A stretch of DNA of 51,166 nt from Sphaeroforma sirkka (lineage: Eukaryota; Opisthokonta; Ichthyosporea; Ichthyophonida): positions 215,001 through 266,166 of the forward strand of contig LUCW03000001.1 in NCBI GenBank assembly GCA_001586965.3, written 5' to 3'. The stretch's first letter is position 1. Each line of letters begins with the position of its first letter. Below are positions 41,186 through 51,166 of the stretch, in pieces. A program made the translations under genes and the position numbers. The notes beneath the pieces are model-generated. The model saw only the letters and a list, made by a program, of their open reading frames with translations, was not told where the DNA came from and ran no database searches.

Positions 41186-43990
41186 ATGGAGAGAGAAAAT
41201 ATTTCAAAATTTAATCTCTATAGCTCTGATGCTACCATCGACCATCCTCTTGACAAACCTAACCCTGTCAGAGGATATGATCGTATGGAACTCGATGAGG
41301 CTTACCATCCTCGTAATATCGACCCTCATTTGCCAACTAACCCTGGTAATCACGATTTTGGCAATCGCTACACCAGTACCTCGTTAGAGAGTTCCCGCTC
41401 TAATCCTGAGGATGAGGAAGTGAGAACCAGACATACTCGTCTCAGGCTATTACGCTCTGGTATGCAAGTCCTTGAGGACCGTCTATTGAATGACTCTGAC
41501 CTTCACGATAGGAAAGCGGATAACATTCGCTATCTAATCGATAACAAGAGAAAGGAAATAGACACCATCTTGGCACTAGCAGCCCGTAGCACTGAGCATG
41601 AGCCTCGTGAACACTTAGAACCAAGCTTTATAAAGCAGCTAGGTAACGCGCAGGCTGAGGTCGATTTCTCTACTAATGAGAGTACAGTGGAGACACTGAA
41701 GGCCTTCGACCAACTTAAGGAGTCTGCCAGCCTTAGGGATAAGCAGATGATGAATGCCTTTATTCATTTCTGTGAGCCAGGTGAATGGCGAACTATCTTG
41801 AAGGGCTCATGAGCCCAACTGGGAAAGCCCTACCCTGGCACCAGTTGCGTGATAATATACTTAACACCTTTTTTTGAAGATGCACGTGACCGTGAACTTC
41901 TAGAGTCTCGCAAGTTCTTTGCGAACGATACCACTATTCGAGGTGCTCTAGCTCATATGACACATATGAATACTCGGATGGGTGGTCGTACCTATACTGG
42001 CGAATATTTATTAATTTGTCAGATGATGGAGACTCTGGGAGCTAGCCTCTTTAAGAAAGTCAATGATGACATCATCGCCTATGGTGATTTGCGATCTATG
42101 CCTTGGTCTGTCTTTGAGAAGATAGTACACAAGCATACCAATTCCTCTACTAGAGTACTTAGTACCACGAGCTACACCCAGCCCACTAAGCGAAACGCAG
42201 TAGAGACTAATACTGCGCGTAGTACTAAGAAACCTCGCACTACTACTACTGGGGGTACTGGCTCTACTTCTACCGAACCGAAAGGTGATAAGAAGGTGAG
42301 AGCGCCTTGCAAGAAGTGTGGTTACAACCTCACAAAACGTAATGGCAAGTGGAATGGTAGACACGACCCTGTTAAGTGTGCACCAGGCAAGCCAGATTTT
42401 GGACACTATATGAAAGAGTGTGCTACTTGCAAGGGTACTAACGGTTGGCACAAAGAGGATTGCAAGGACTTACCAGACGTCCAAGTTAAGCACTGACAGT
42501 ACCATATGTGCGCACTAGAGCAAGATTATGAGAAAATGTTCAATAAAATCTATACCAAAGGAGATGAACGTATCTTTCAAACAGGTTTCGTAAATGGAGA
42601 AAAAGTTATGGCACTATTTGATCCAGGGGCTGAAGTCTCTGCTATCTCATGCCGAGTAGCCTACGCTACAGATATGGCTGTCCATAACGAAACAACTGAT
42701 TTAATCTTGGGAAATGGCAAAGTTACTACTTGCGAACAAGCCATTGACTATGCACACATAATGCTGTCAGATAGAAGAGAAGTGAAGACTCACCTAATCG
42801 TTACTGACATGTCTCAGAAATACGATTTAATTATAGGTATGACTGATCTTCTCAGGTTAGGTATAACACTCACTGGTCTGCCTAATGGGCTAGACCCAAA
42901 TAAAGATCAGTCAGATGATAATATGTTAAAGATACCTAAACCTCCGGAAGGTGAAGCAAAGGATATGATTCCGCACTTCACCGATATAATTATGGACTTA
43001 ATTATACAAAACAGGAAGATTGCAATAACTGACTGGTGTATGTTTAAGTTCTCTAATGGGTACGTTAGACTTGACTTAACAAACGTCGACTTCTCTAAGT
43101 TAAAGTGTCCTTCACATAACTACGTGAGTTGGAGACACAAAGACGTTGTCAAAACCCAAATCGAAGATTGGTTAAAACAGGGTCTAATTGAAATCAATTA
43201 TGATGCAACCCCAGTTAACTTAGCTCTCTTAGCGGTCGATCAATATAAATCTGATGGAACGTTTAGTAAAACAAGAGTAGTATTAGACCTGTCGCCAATC
43301 AACAAACTAATTCCGCAACATAGTTTTCCCTTACCTAAGATAAGCGAGATACTACGCAAAATGGAGGGTGCGACTATCTTTCCAAGATAGACTTAAAAGC
43401 TGCATTCCATCAACTACAGATATATGAGCCTCATAGGAAATACTTTTCCTTTACTTGGCAAGGTAAGAAGTACCAGTTTAAAGGTGCACCTGAAGGCTTA
43501 CACATGTTACCTTCTTTCTTCCAACAAGTTATGATGGAACTATTTGCGGACCTGTCGTATAACGTATCAGTCTATTTAGATGATATAGTTATCTTTACAA
43601 AGACAGCACATGAACATGCTAAACTCGTTAAAGAAGTCTTAAAGCGACTTAATCATGCTAAACTTAATATTAACGAAGACAAGTGTTCTTTTGCTAAAGA
43701 TACTATACACTTACTTGGCTACAAAGTATCTGCAGCAGGGGTAGAAATTGATCCTGGCAAGAAACAGTTTCTGTTGGATTTATCAACACCAATTACTGGA
43801 AGAGATGTGAACTCTGTGTGTGGGTTTGTTAACTTCTTCTCGGATTCGGTACCGCATCTTTCTCATTACTTAAAGCCTTTCAGTCACCTACGGCTGCACA
43901 AAGGACCTCTGGGAAAGCTTTGGACTAAAGAATGTGATGATGCATTTAAACTAGTCAAAAGTAAAGTAATGGACGCACCCATCATGCAGT

Positions 43991-44585
43991 TGTAAACTTC
44001 GATGGAAATTACTAGGTTTCAAACTATATTAAACTAAAATACAATTTAGTCAGTTAGGATTTAGCAGTGGTAGCTTGTGTAAGAATGATCGGGACCGCCT
44101 CTTGTTAAGAGCCCTAAATATCCTCGATCACACAGGGCGTACCTCTAGCTGTTCTTTATTGAATAATTTTCACTAGAAGTACTAAATGTTCATGACCACT
44201 TGCCTAATTTGTAAATAGACATAATAACGTAAGTCAACGTTAATACATTAGCTGATATAAATAAAGTTCCATCTGAAGAAAAGTTAAAAAAAAAAAAAAG
44301 ACTTATTGATTTTGAGATTGGCGGGAGGACCAAAATCAATAAGTAGTAGTTCGGAGATTATAAAATTTAGTTTATAATATCCTACATCTACTAATGTCTC
44401 AAATAGGTCCAAGTAGATGAGTCATACCAAATACTCAGGCTATTGGAGCCATCAAAGTGAATTTAGAACACTTTGGAAATATTGGAAAAAGAGCTTGTAC
44501 TAATTATTTAAAATACAAATAAAACCAATGTATTATCTCAATTGATCTTGATATTTTAGACTGACCGGAGGCCGTATTTCTACAT
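43991..44585 (-). repeat. 3' LTR of family-B Gypsy copy 2
   Basis: 595 bp, TG...CA ends. In coding (minus) orientation it follows a polypurine-like ACTGGGGGCTA (44596-44586). Its outer end abuts copy 1 reverse-transcriptase/RNase H border sequence directly at 43990/43991. Confidence 0.92.
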
Positions 44586-44710
44586 AGCCCCCAGTAGCTT
44601 TTAGAACTACGAACGTACGTTAAGATACGATCTAGTTGGTAAAGCGAAACCAAAGTAAAAACGGTTTCGGTCATGACTTATCGAGTAAGTATGTGCCTAT
44701 ATGTACGAGT

Positions 44711-45544
44711 TCAAGACTCATGTTGTACTCTATGTCGTTTAGTATTTGGTCCAGTAACCATTTCCGATGTAGGCGCCTTACGTTTATTATTTGGTAAGGT
44801 ATTAGCCAAAGGCTGTTCTTCATTAGTAAGTAAGTTTGAACAATTTTCTGCACTGTTGGTAAGCAGATCAGAAAGTTTAGTCACGTAGGAAGTAGGTGGC
44901 AAATAGGGAATTTCAGATCCGTCAGGGTTTGTAGTCACCTGAGGAAACCCTTTTCGTTTATCTCGTGTGTTCTTATGTAAACGCTTATTCCATTTCTTAT
45001 TAAAGATACGAAGAAAGTCGCGAGATTCACGAAATGCATCGGAGGTTAGCCAAGCTACTGTCCCATCCATGAAACGGGTCTTGTAGTAAGTGTAACCGTC
45101 TTCGGATGTTTTGTCAATTATATCTTTGACTTGTGACTCCATAACTGGTACATCAGAATCAAATGAGCGAGCGAATGAGAGTTCGGAGGTAGGGATACGG
45201 TGAGTGCCTAGATTGGTTGCGCTAGTACCATCAATGTTATTCACTTCGTAAGTATCACTCTTCTCATCATGGTAGGAAATAACAAAAGGTCCTATCGTCT
45301 TAGAAGAGAGTTTGGTAACGTTGGCGTTTCGATTTATAATGTTAACGTAATCGCCGACTTTGAACTGAACAATGTTCTTAGTGTTATTCCATCGGTCATA
45401 CGCTTTAAGTAGGACGCGATTCTTGTGCTCGAGTAAACAGGGGTAAACAACGTTCTGCATATGCTCGATCTTTGAAGCCACGGGGTAGCGTGTTTTCGGG
45501 CGCAGTTTTATCAAACGTTGCTTGTAATTCACTATAGCGGCCAA
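44711..45544 (-). other. Integrase C-terminal region of copy 2, longest intact stretch
   Basis: An uninterrupted 277-codon stretch. It begins with a basic region, then VQFKVGDYVNIINRN and KTIGPFVISYHDEKSDTYEV, the SH3-like DNA-binding fold at the end of Gypsy integrases. Next is YYKTRFMDGTVAWL, resembling the chromo-like or GPY/F-type tail that can guide insertion, then a Lys/Arg-rich tail with KRKAPTSEM and NTKRHRV (nuclear localisation-like). It is part of a fossil element and is listed for orientation only. Confidence 0.75.
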
Positions 45545-48500
45545 AGAAATAGTGAAACGGGAGTGTTCCAGTTTGAGGATTCATGCAGTTATTCATTTGA
45601 GTCTGAACCCATTTCAAATGATAAGGCCACATATCCTCAACGTCGTCTAGTGCGGTACGCAAGAGTTTCTAAGTTCTCTATGACGTGTCTCATTTGCACC
45701 CCTGCGTTTGAGGTTTGTAAGGAACACCACGCCTATGGGTCATGCCTGATACGAGTATAAGTGCCTCCATTACGTCGGTACAAAACTCACTACCGTTATC
45801 AGAACATAGTACTCGGGGAAACCGAAGTCATTAAAGACGTGATAGCATAATTCTGCCACTGTTTGTGGACGTTTGTTCGGTATTGCATAAAGCAAGTTAT
45901 AGCCCGAAGCCACATAAGAAATGACAGATATATACATCGCCAGTATGCTTGGATCGCGGAGTTTAACCAAATCGACTATGACTCGGCGCATCGGTTGGTC
46001 TTCTGTCACACTTTTTTTAGGGGTGCCCAACCGTATCGCTTGATCTGGTTCTTTTCACAATCAGTACAGCGTCGGTATACTTCACGTATGGTTTCTTTCA
46101 GCGCCGGGTGATCAAGCCCTGCACGATAGCCATTTTATAAGTATGCTCATATGCTCGATGCGTTAAATTATGTATAATTTTAACTCTACTTTCGAGCCTC
46201 TAAGTCAGTCAGATTCTGCGTAACGCTGGCTGGATGAACCATAGTCCTGTTGGAAAGGGCAACCTCAGTATCAGGAGGGGTAGAGTCCTGAGATACATAA
46301 TTGACAACATTGGATTGTTGAAGTATCTTCTTCAGTTGTTTCGCCACTCCTGGCTGTTCTTAAGCAGCGCTTTAAGTAGTTGAGTGCGAGCTTCAGGTTC
46401 TCTTAGAGTTTTGAGTCTTTGATCCATGGCCTTAGCTAGTTCCATGTTTTTACGATCTAATGCCGTTTCAATCGGCATTACCTCGACTGCAATCTTGTTG
46501 GGTGCATGTGTTGTAATGAGTCTTGAGCTTTTGTTCAAACTCTTTAGACTCCTCTAGTTTAGCTAAGAATTCGGTTGAGGGTTTCCACTTAGTGGTACCT
46601 GCAGGACCGATGCGACAAACAATGGTGTGTTTCCAAGGCGTCTTCTTAATAGAATAGGATCCCTGATACAAGAACGTGTCGGTTTCACGGTCGACATAAA
46701 TAGGTTCGTCTTGAATCATATTAATTAAATCACGTATCCATGGGTCGGAGTTACGTAAGGGACAACACAGCGTAATGGTAGATTTAGTAATATTAACATA
46801 ATTTAACAACTGTGCGATAAGTTGACAAGGTGGGTTAGCCCACGCATTATGCTTTGATAAGTCAAGCTGAAATGCATCACCTTTTAGGATGAGTCAACGA
46901 CCTATATTCAGAAACCTGTTTGTTATGTTCTGCGGCAAACATATCAACAGTAAATGGACCCCATCGTGATTGAGCGAGGTTAAACCATTTCTTATTTAGC
47001 ATCCAATCGGTTGCTAATAACTCTTTGACTGTTTTCTGGTAGTCGGGCACAAGTCGAGAGAGCATGTCAGGAAGATGGTTATGTATTCCTGAATGTGTGT
47101 TATATTAAAGGCGAACTTGGCAATAATGTCATGCCAGCGGCTCACCAACTGTGAATCAGGGTTCATATCTTTTAAGTATGTTAAAGACTTTGATCACAGG
47201 CGACAGTAAAGTAACTTCCATAAAGGTAGTCTTTAAACTGTCTTAGCGCAGTAACTATAGCAAGGAGCTCTTGTTTAACGGTAGGGTAATTCCGTTGACT
47301 CTTATTATAACTCTTGCTAAAGAATTGTATGTAGCGCGGTTTACCATTTATCGTTTGGTAAAGCACTCCACCTACCGCTCGATCTGAAGCGTCGGTTGCT
47401 ACTTGAATGGGACACCATCCACAGGGTACTGCATGATGGGTGCGTCCATTACTTTACTTTTGACTAGTTTAAATGCATCATCACATTCTTTAGTCCAAAG
47501 CTTTCCCAAAGGTCCTTTGTGCAGCCGTAGGTGACTGAAAGGTTTTAAGTAATGAGAAAGATGCGGTACCGAACCGAGAAGAAGTTAACAAACCCACACA
47601 CAGAGTTCACATCTCTTCCAGTAATTGGTGTTGATAAATCCAACAGAAACTGTTTCTTGCCAGGATCAATTTCTACCCCTGCTGCAGATACTTTTTGTAG
47701 CCAAGTAAGTGTATAGTATCTTTAGCAAAAGAACACTTGTCTTCGTTAATCTTAAGTTTAGCATGATTAAGTCGCTTTAAGACTTCTTTAACGAGTTTAG
47801 CATGTTCACGTGCTGTCTCTTTGTAAAGATAACTATATCATCTAAATAGACTGATACGTTATACGACAGGTCCGCAAATAGTTCCATCATAACTTGTTGG
47901 AAGAAAGAAGGTAACATGTGTAAGCCTTCAGGTGCACCTTTAAACTGGTACTTCTTACCTTGCCAAGTAAAGGAAAAGTATTTCCTATGAGGCTCATATA
48001 TCTGTAGTTGATGGAATGCAGCTTTTAAGTCTATCTTGGAAAAGATAGTCGCACCTCCATTTTGCGTAGTATCTCGCTTATCTTAGGTAAGGGAAAACTA
48101 TGTTGCGGAATTAGTTTGTTGATTGGCGACAGGTCTAGTACTACTCTTTTGTTTTACTAAACGTTCCATCAGATTTATATTGATCGACCGCTAAGAGAGC
48201 TAAGTTAACTGGGGTTGCATCATAATTGATTTCACTAGACCCTGTTTTAACCAATCTTCGATTTGGGTTTTGACAACGTCTTTGTGTCTCCAACTCACGT
48301 AGTTATGTGAAGGACACTTTAACTTAGAGAAGTCGACGTTTGTCAAGTCAAGTCTAACGTACCCATTAGAGAACTTAAACATACACCAGTCAGTTATTGC
48401 AATCTTCCTGTTTTGTATAATTAAGTCCATAATTATATCGGTGAAGTGCGGAATCATATCCTTTGCTTCACCTTCCGGAGGTTTAGGTATCTTTAACATA

Positions 48501-50235
48501 TTATCATCTGACTGATCTTTATTCGGGTCCAGCCCATTAGGCAGACCAGTGAGTGTTATACCTAAACTGAGAAGATCAGTCATACCTATAATTAAATCGT
48601 ATTTCTGAGACATGTCAGTAACGATTAGGTGAGTCTTCACTTCTTCTATCTGACAGCATTATGTGTGCATAGTCAATGGCTTGTTCGCAAGTAGTAACTT
48701 TGCCATTTCCCAAGATTAAATCAGTTGTTTCTGTTATGGACAGCCATATCTGTAGCGTAGGCTACTCGGCATGAGATAGCAGAGACTTCAGCCCCTGATC
48801 AAATAGTGCCATAACTTTTTTTCTCCATTTACGAAAACTGTTTGAAAGATACGTTCATCTCCTTTGGTATAGATTTTATTGAACATTTTCTCATAATCTT
48901 GCTCTAGTGCGCACATATGGTACTGTCAGTGCTTAACTTGGACGTCTGGTAAGTCCTTGCAATCCTCTTGTGCCAACCGTTAGTACCCTTTTGCAAGTAG
49001 CACACTCTTTCATATAGTGTCCAAAATCTGGCTTGCCTGGTGCACACTTAACAGGGTCGTGTCTACCATTCCACTTGCCATTACGTTTTGTGAGGTTGTA
49101 ACCACACTTCTTGCAAGGCGCTCTCACCTTCTTATCACCTTCGGTTCGGTAGAAGTAGAGCCAGTACCCCTCCAGTAGTAGTGCGAGGTTTCTTAGTACT
49201 ACGCGCAGTATTAGTCTCACTGCGTTTCGCTTAGTGGGCTGGGTGTAGCTCGTGGTACTAAGTACTCTAGTAGAGGAATTGGTATGCTTGTGTACCATCT
49301 TCTCAAAGACAGACCAAGGCATAGATCGCAAATCACCATAGGCGATGATGTCATCATTGACTTTCTTAAAGAGGTTAGCTCCCAGAGTCTCCATCATCTG
49401 ACAAATTAATAAATATTCGCCAGTATAGGTACGACCACCCATCCGAGTATTCATATGTGTCATATGAGCTAGAGCACCTCGAATAGTGGTATCGTTCGCA
49501 AAAGAACTTGCGAGACTCTAGAAGTTCACGGTCACGTGCATCTTCAAAAAAAAGGTGTTAAGTATATTATCACGCAACTGGTGCCAGGGTAGGGCTTTCC
49601 AGTTGGGCTCATGAGCCTTCAAGATAGTTCGCCATTCACCTGGCTCACAGAAATGAATAAAGGCATTCATCATCTGCTTATCCCTAAGGCTGGCAGACTC
49701 CTTAAGTTGGTCGAAGGCCTTCAGTGTCTCCACTGTACTCTCATTAGTAGAGAAATCGACCTCAGCCTGCGCGTTACCTAGCTGCTTTATAAAGCTTGGT
49801 TCTAAGTGTTCACGAGGCTCATGCTCAGTGCTACGGGCCGTTAGTGCCAAGATGGTGTCTATTTCCTTTCTCTTGTTATCGATTAGATAGCGAATGTTAT
49901 CCGCTTTCCTATCGTCAAGGTCAGAGTCATTCAATAGACGGTCCTCAAGGACTTGCATACCAGAGCGTAATAGCCTGAGACGAGTATGTCTGGTTCTCAC
50001 TTCCTCATCCTCAGGATTAGAGCGGGAACTCTCTAACGAGGTACTGGTGTAGCGATTGCCAAAATCGTGATTACCAGGGTTAGTTGGCAAATGAGGGTCG
50101 ATATTACGAGGATGGTAAGCCTCATCGAGTTCCATACGATCATATCCTCTGACAGGGTTAGGGTTTGTCAAGAGGATGGTCGATGGTAGCATCAGAGCTA
50201 TAGAGATTAAATTTTGAAATATTATCTATCTCGCC

Positions 50236-50317
50236 AGTGGTAACTGGCTTAGTGGTAAACATACTGGCTGGTAAACCAGTAGGTCTCGGGTTCGAAACCC
50301 GGCCCGAATTTTTTTTT
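50236..50317 (+). other. tRNA-Thr-like (pol III) sequence, antisense within gag of copy 2
   Basis: The same module as in copy 1 (41110-41185): A-box TGGCTTAGTGG (50245-50255), anticodon-like stem ACTGG/CCAGT, B-box GGTTCGAAACC (50289-50299) and then nine Ts. Presence in both copies at the same place shows it is a fixed part of the family. The longer T-run here would be a strong pol III terminator. Function is unproven. Confidence 0.65.
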
Positions 50318-50693
50318 TCTTCTTCGGTATAGGAAGAATATCAGCCAAGTGGGACACGATAGAGGGGTCCACAACTGTGCTGCTGCCGCTAGCTCCTTCA
50401 AGAGCGCTTCAGTGCGGTTCAATTGGCGTCGAGATTGAGAGGATCCAGCCACTCGTTGTCGAGTTATGGCGTCCTCAGCTTCGGGCCCCAAGATTTGAGC
50501 TGAATGGAATGGCTTCTCCATCGATGGCGAAACCGAAATTTTCGACAGGTCCAATACTTCCTTTTCACCCGGATTTGTGCTGGAGTGTCCTTTAGATGTG
50601 GAGTTATAATGCCCCGACATTCGTATCCACGAATTTTCCAGCCTTCGACAGTCTAGAAGCAGTACACTACTGTAACTAATAAATAACTGAAAA

Positions 50694-51166
50694 TATGTAA
50701 ACTTCGATGGAAATTACTAGGTTTCAAACTATATTAAACTAAAATACAATTTAGTCAGTTAGATTTAGCAGTGGTAGCTTGTGTAAGAATGATCGGGACC
50801 GCCTCTTGTTAAGAGCCTAAATATCCTCGATCACACAGGGCGTACCTCTAGCTGTTCTTTATTGAATAATTTTCACTAGAAGTACTAAATGTTCATGACC
50901 ACTTGCCTAATTTGTAAATAGACATAATAACGTAAGTCACGTTAATACATTAGCTGATATAAATAAAGTTCCATCTGAAGAAAAGTTAAAAAAAGAAAAG
51001 ACTTATTGGATTTTGAGATTGGCGTGGAGCCATCAAAGTGAATTTAGAACACTTTGGAAATATTGGAAAAAGAGCTTGTACTAAATTATTTAAAATACAA
51101 ATAAAACCAATGTATTATCTCAATTGATCTTGATATTTTAGACTGACCGGAGGCCGTATTTCTACA
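50694..51166 (-). repeat. 5' LTR of family-B Gypsy copy 2, at the window end
   Basis: 473 bp with the usual ends (TGTAAACTTCG...TATTTCTACA as written). The window stops on the last base of the LTR. It is otherwise close to the 3' LTR at 43991-44585. Confidence 0.92.

Larger units (their letters stand above)
39779..43990 (+). mobile_element. Family-B Gypsy retrotransposon, copy 1 (5' part), plus strand
   Basis: LTR (39779-40377), gag (from ATG 40458 to about 42496; a Lys/Pro/Glu-rich N-terminus and a Cys/His-rich C-terminus with CKKCGYN and CATCKGTNGWHKEDC), aspartic protease-like FDPGAEVSAIS (about 42618), and reverse transcriptase with RVVLDLSPINKLIPQ, SFPLPKI, then QFKGAPEGLHMLPSFFQQV and VYLDDIVIF (about 43570). 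It is split by a second copy of itself at 43990; RNase H, integrase and 3' LTR are expected beyond the window. It looks young, with a handful of breaks. Confidence 0.92.
43991..51166 (-). mobile_element. Family-B Gypsy retrotransposon, copy 2, nearly complete, minus strand
   Basis: A whole-length element of 7.2 kb read right to left, with every expected part. 5' LTR 50694-51166; gag about 50620-48930 with the same Cys/His region as copy 1; protease and reverse transcriptase about 48900-47500; RNase H about 47430-47170 (YIQFFSKSYNKSQRNYPTVK); integrase about 46810-45410; C-terminal region about 45540-44711 with YYKTRFMDGTVAWL, chromo-like. A G-rich polypurine-type run abuts the 3' LTR (43991-44585). 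It is broken in several places yet nearly identical to copy 1 where both can be compared, so both are recent. Confidence 0.93.

Overview
The window is eukaryotic nuclear DNA. Genes are split by many introns with GTATGT/GTAAGT-type donors and (T/C)AG acceptors, AT-rich introns are full of dinucleotide microsatellites, and about half of the window is LTR-retrotransposon debris. A Spg1/Tem1-type GTPase (a family known from fungi, amoebozoans, plants and some protist relatives of animals) and a C2/SH3/polyproline protein suggest a unicellular opisthokont or other amorphean, perhaps an ichthyosporean-like protist. That assignment is an inference from gene content and genome style; no species marker is visible.

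Region 1 (1-3262, + strand) holds the 3' part of a Spg1/Tem1-like septation GTPase gene. Four exons are secure and one 25-nt exon is probable; the P-loop exon lies upstream of the window. Region 2 (3263-5491) is intergenic, with a degenerate short tandem satellite and a small foldback. Region 3 (5492-20736, + strand) is one complete gene. I reconstructed 22 exons with consistent reading phase at every junction, giving a protein of about 1,040 residues: N-terminal C2 domain, coiled coils, SH3 domain, Ser/Thr-rich linkers, two polyproline runs, more coiled coil, and a C-terminal helical module with a Gly-rich tail. I know no named family with this layout. The likely role is a membrane-linked actin or cytokinesis scaffold, but that is inference from the domains. 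Its introns carry most of the window's microsatellites, and intron 6 holds an unusual tandem array in which every unit carries its own splice acceptor and donor.

Region 4 (20737-22323) has weak minus-strand exon-like pieces and an inverted pair of Copia leader fragments. Region 5 (22324-51166) is a nested transposon graveyard containing: a Copia family with a 0.47-0.52 kb LTR (family A), including a clean solo LTR with 5-bp target duplication; two old minus-strand Gypsy-type remnants; a plus-strand Gypsy inserted in a Copia and itself interrupted by a Copia solo LTR and by a 711-bp DNA transposon with perfect 8-bp target duplication; and a young Gypsy family (LTR family B, about 0.6 kb). In the young family, a nearly complete minus-strand copy (43991-51166) sits inside a plus-strand copy (39779-43990), which sits inside an older LTR of the same family. 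The window ends exactly at the outer edge of the innermost element, so the rest of the host copy should lie just beyond.

No rRNA, CRISPR array or bacterial operon is present. The two host genes are adjacent and co-oriented. Whether they act together is unknown, although a septation GTPase beside a C2/SH3 scaffold gene is suggestive.
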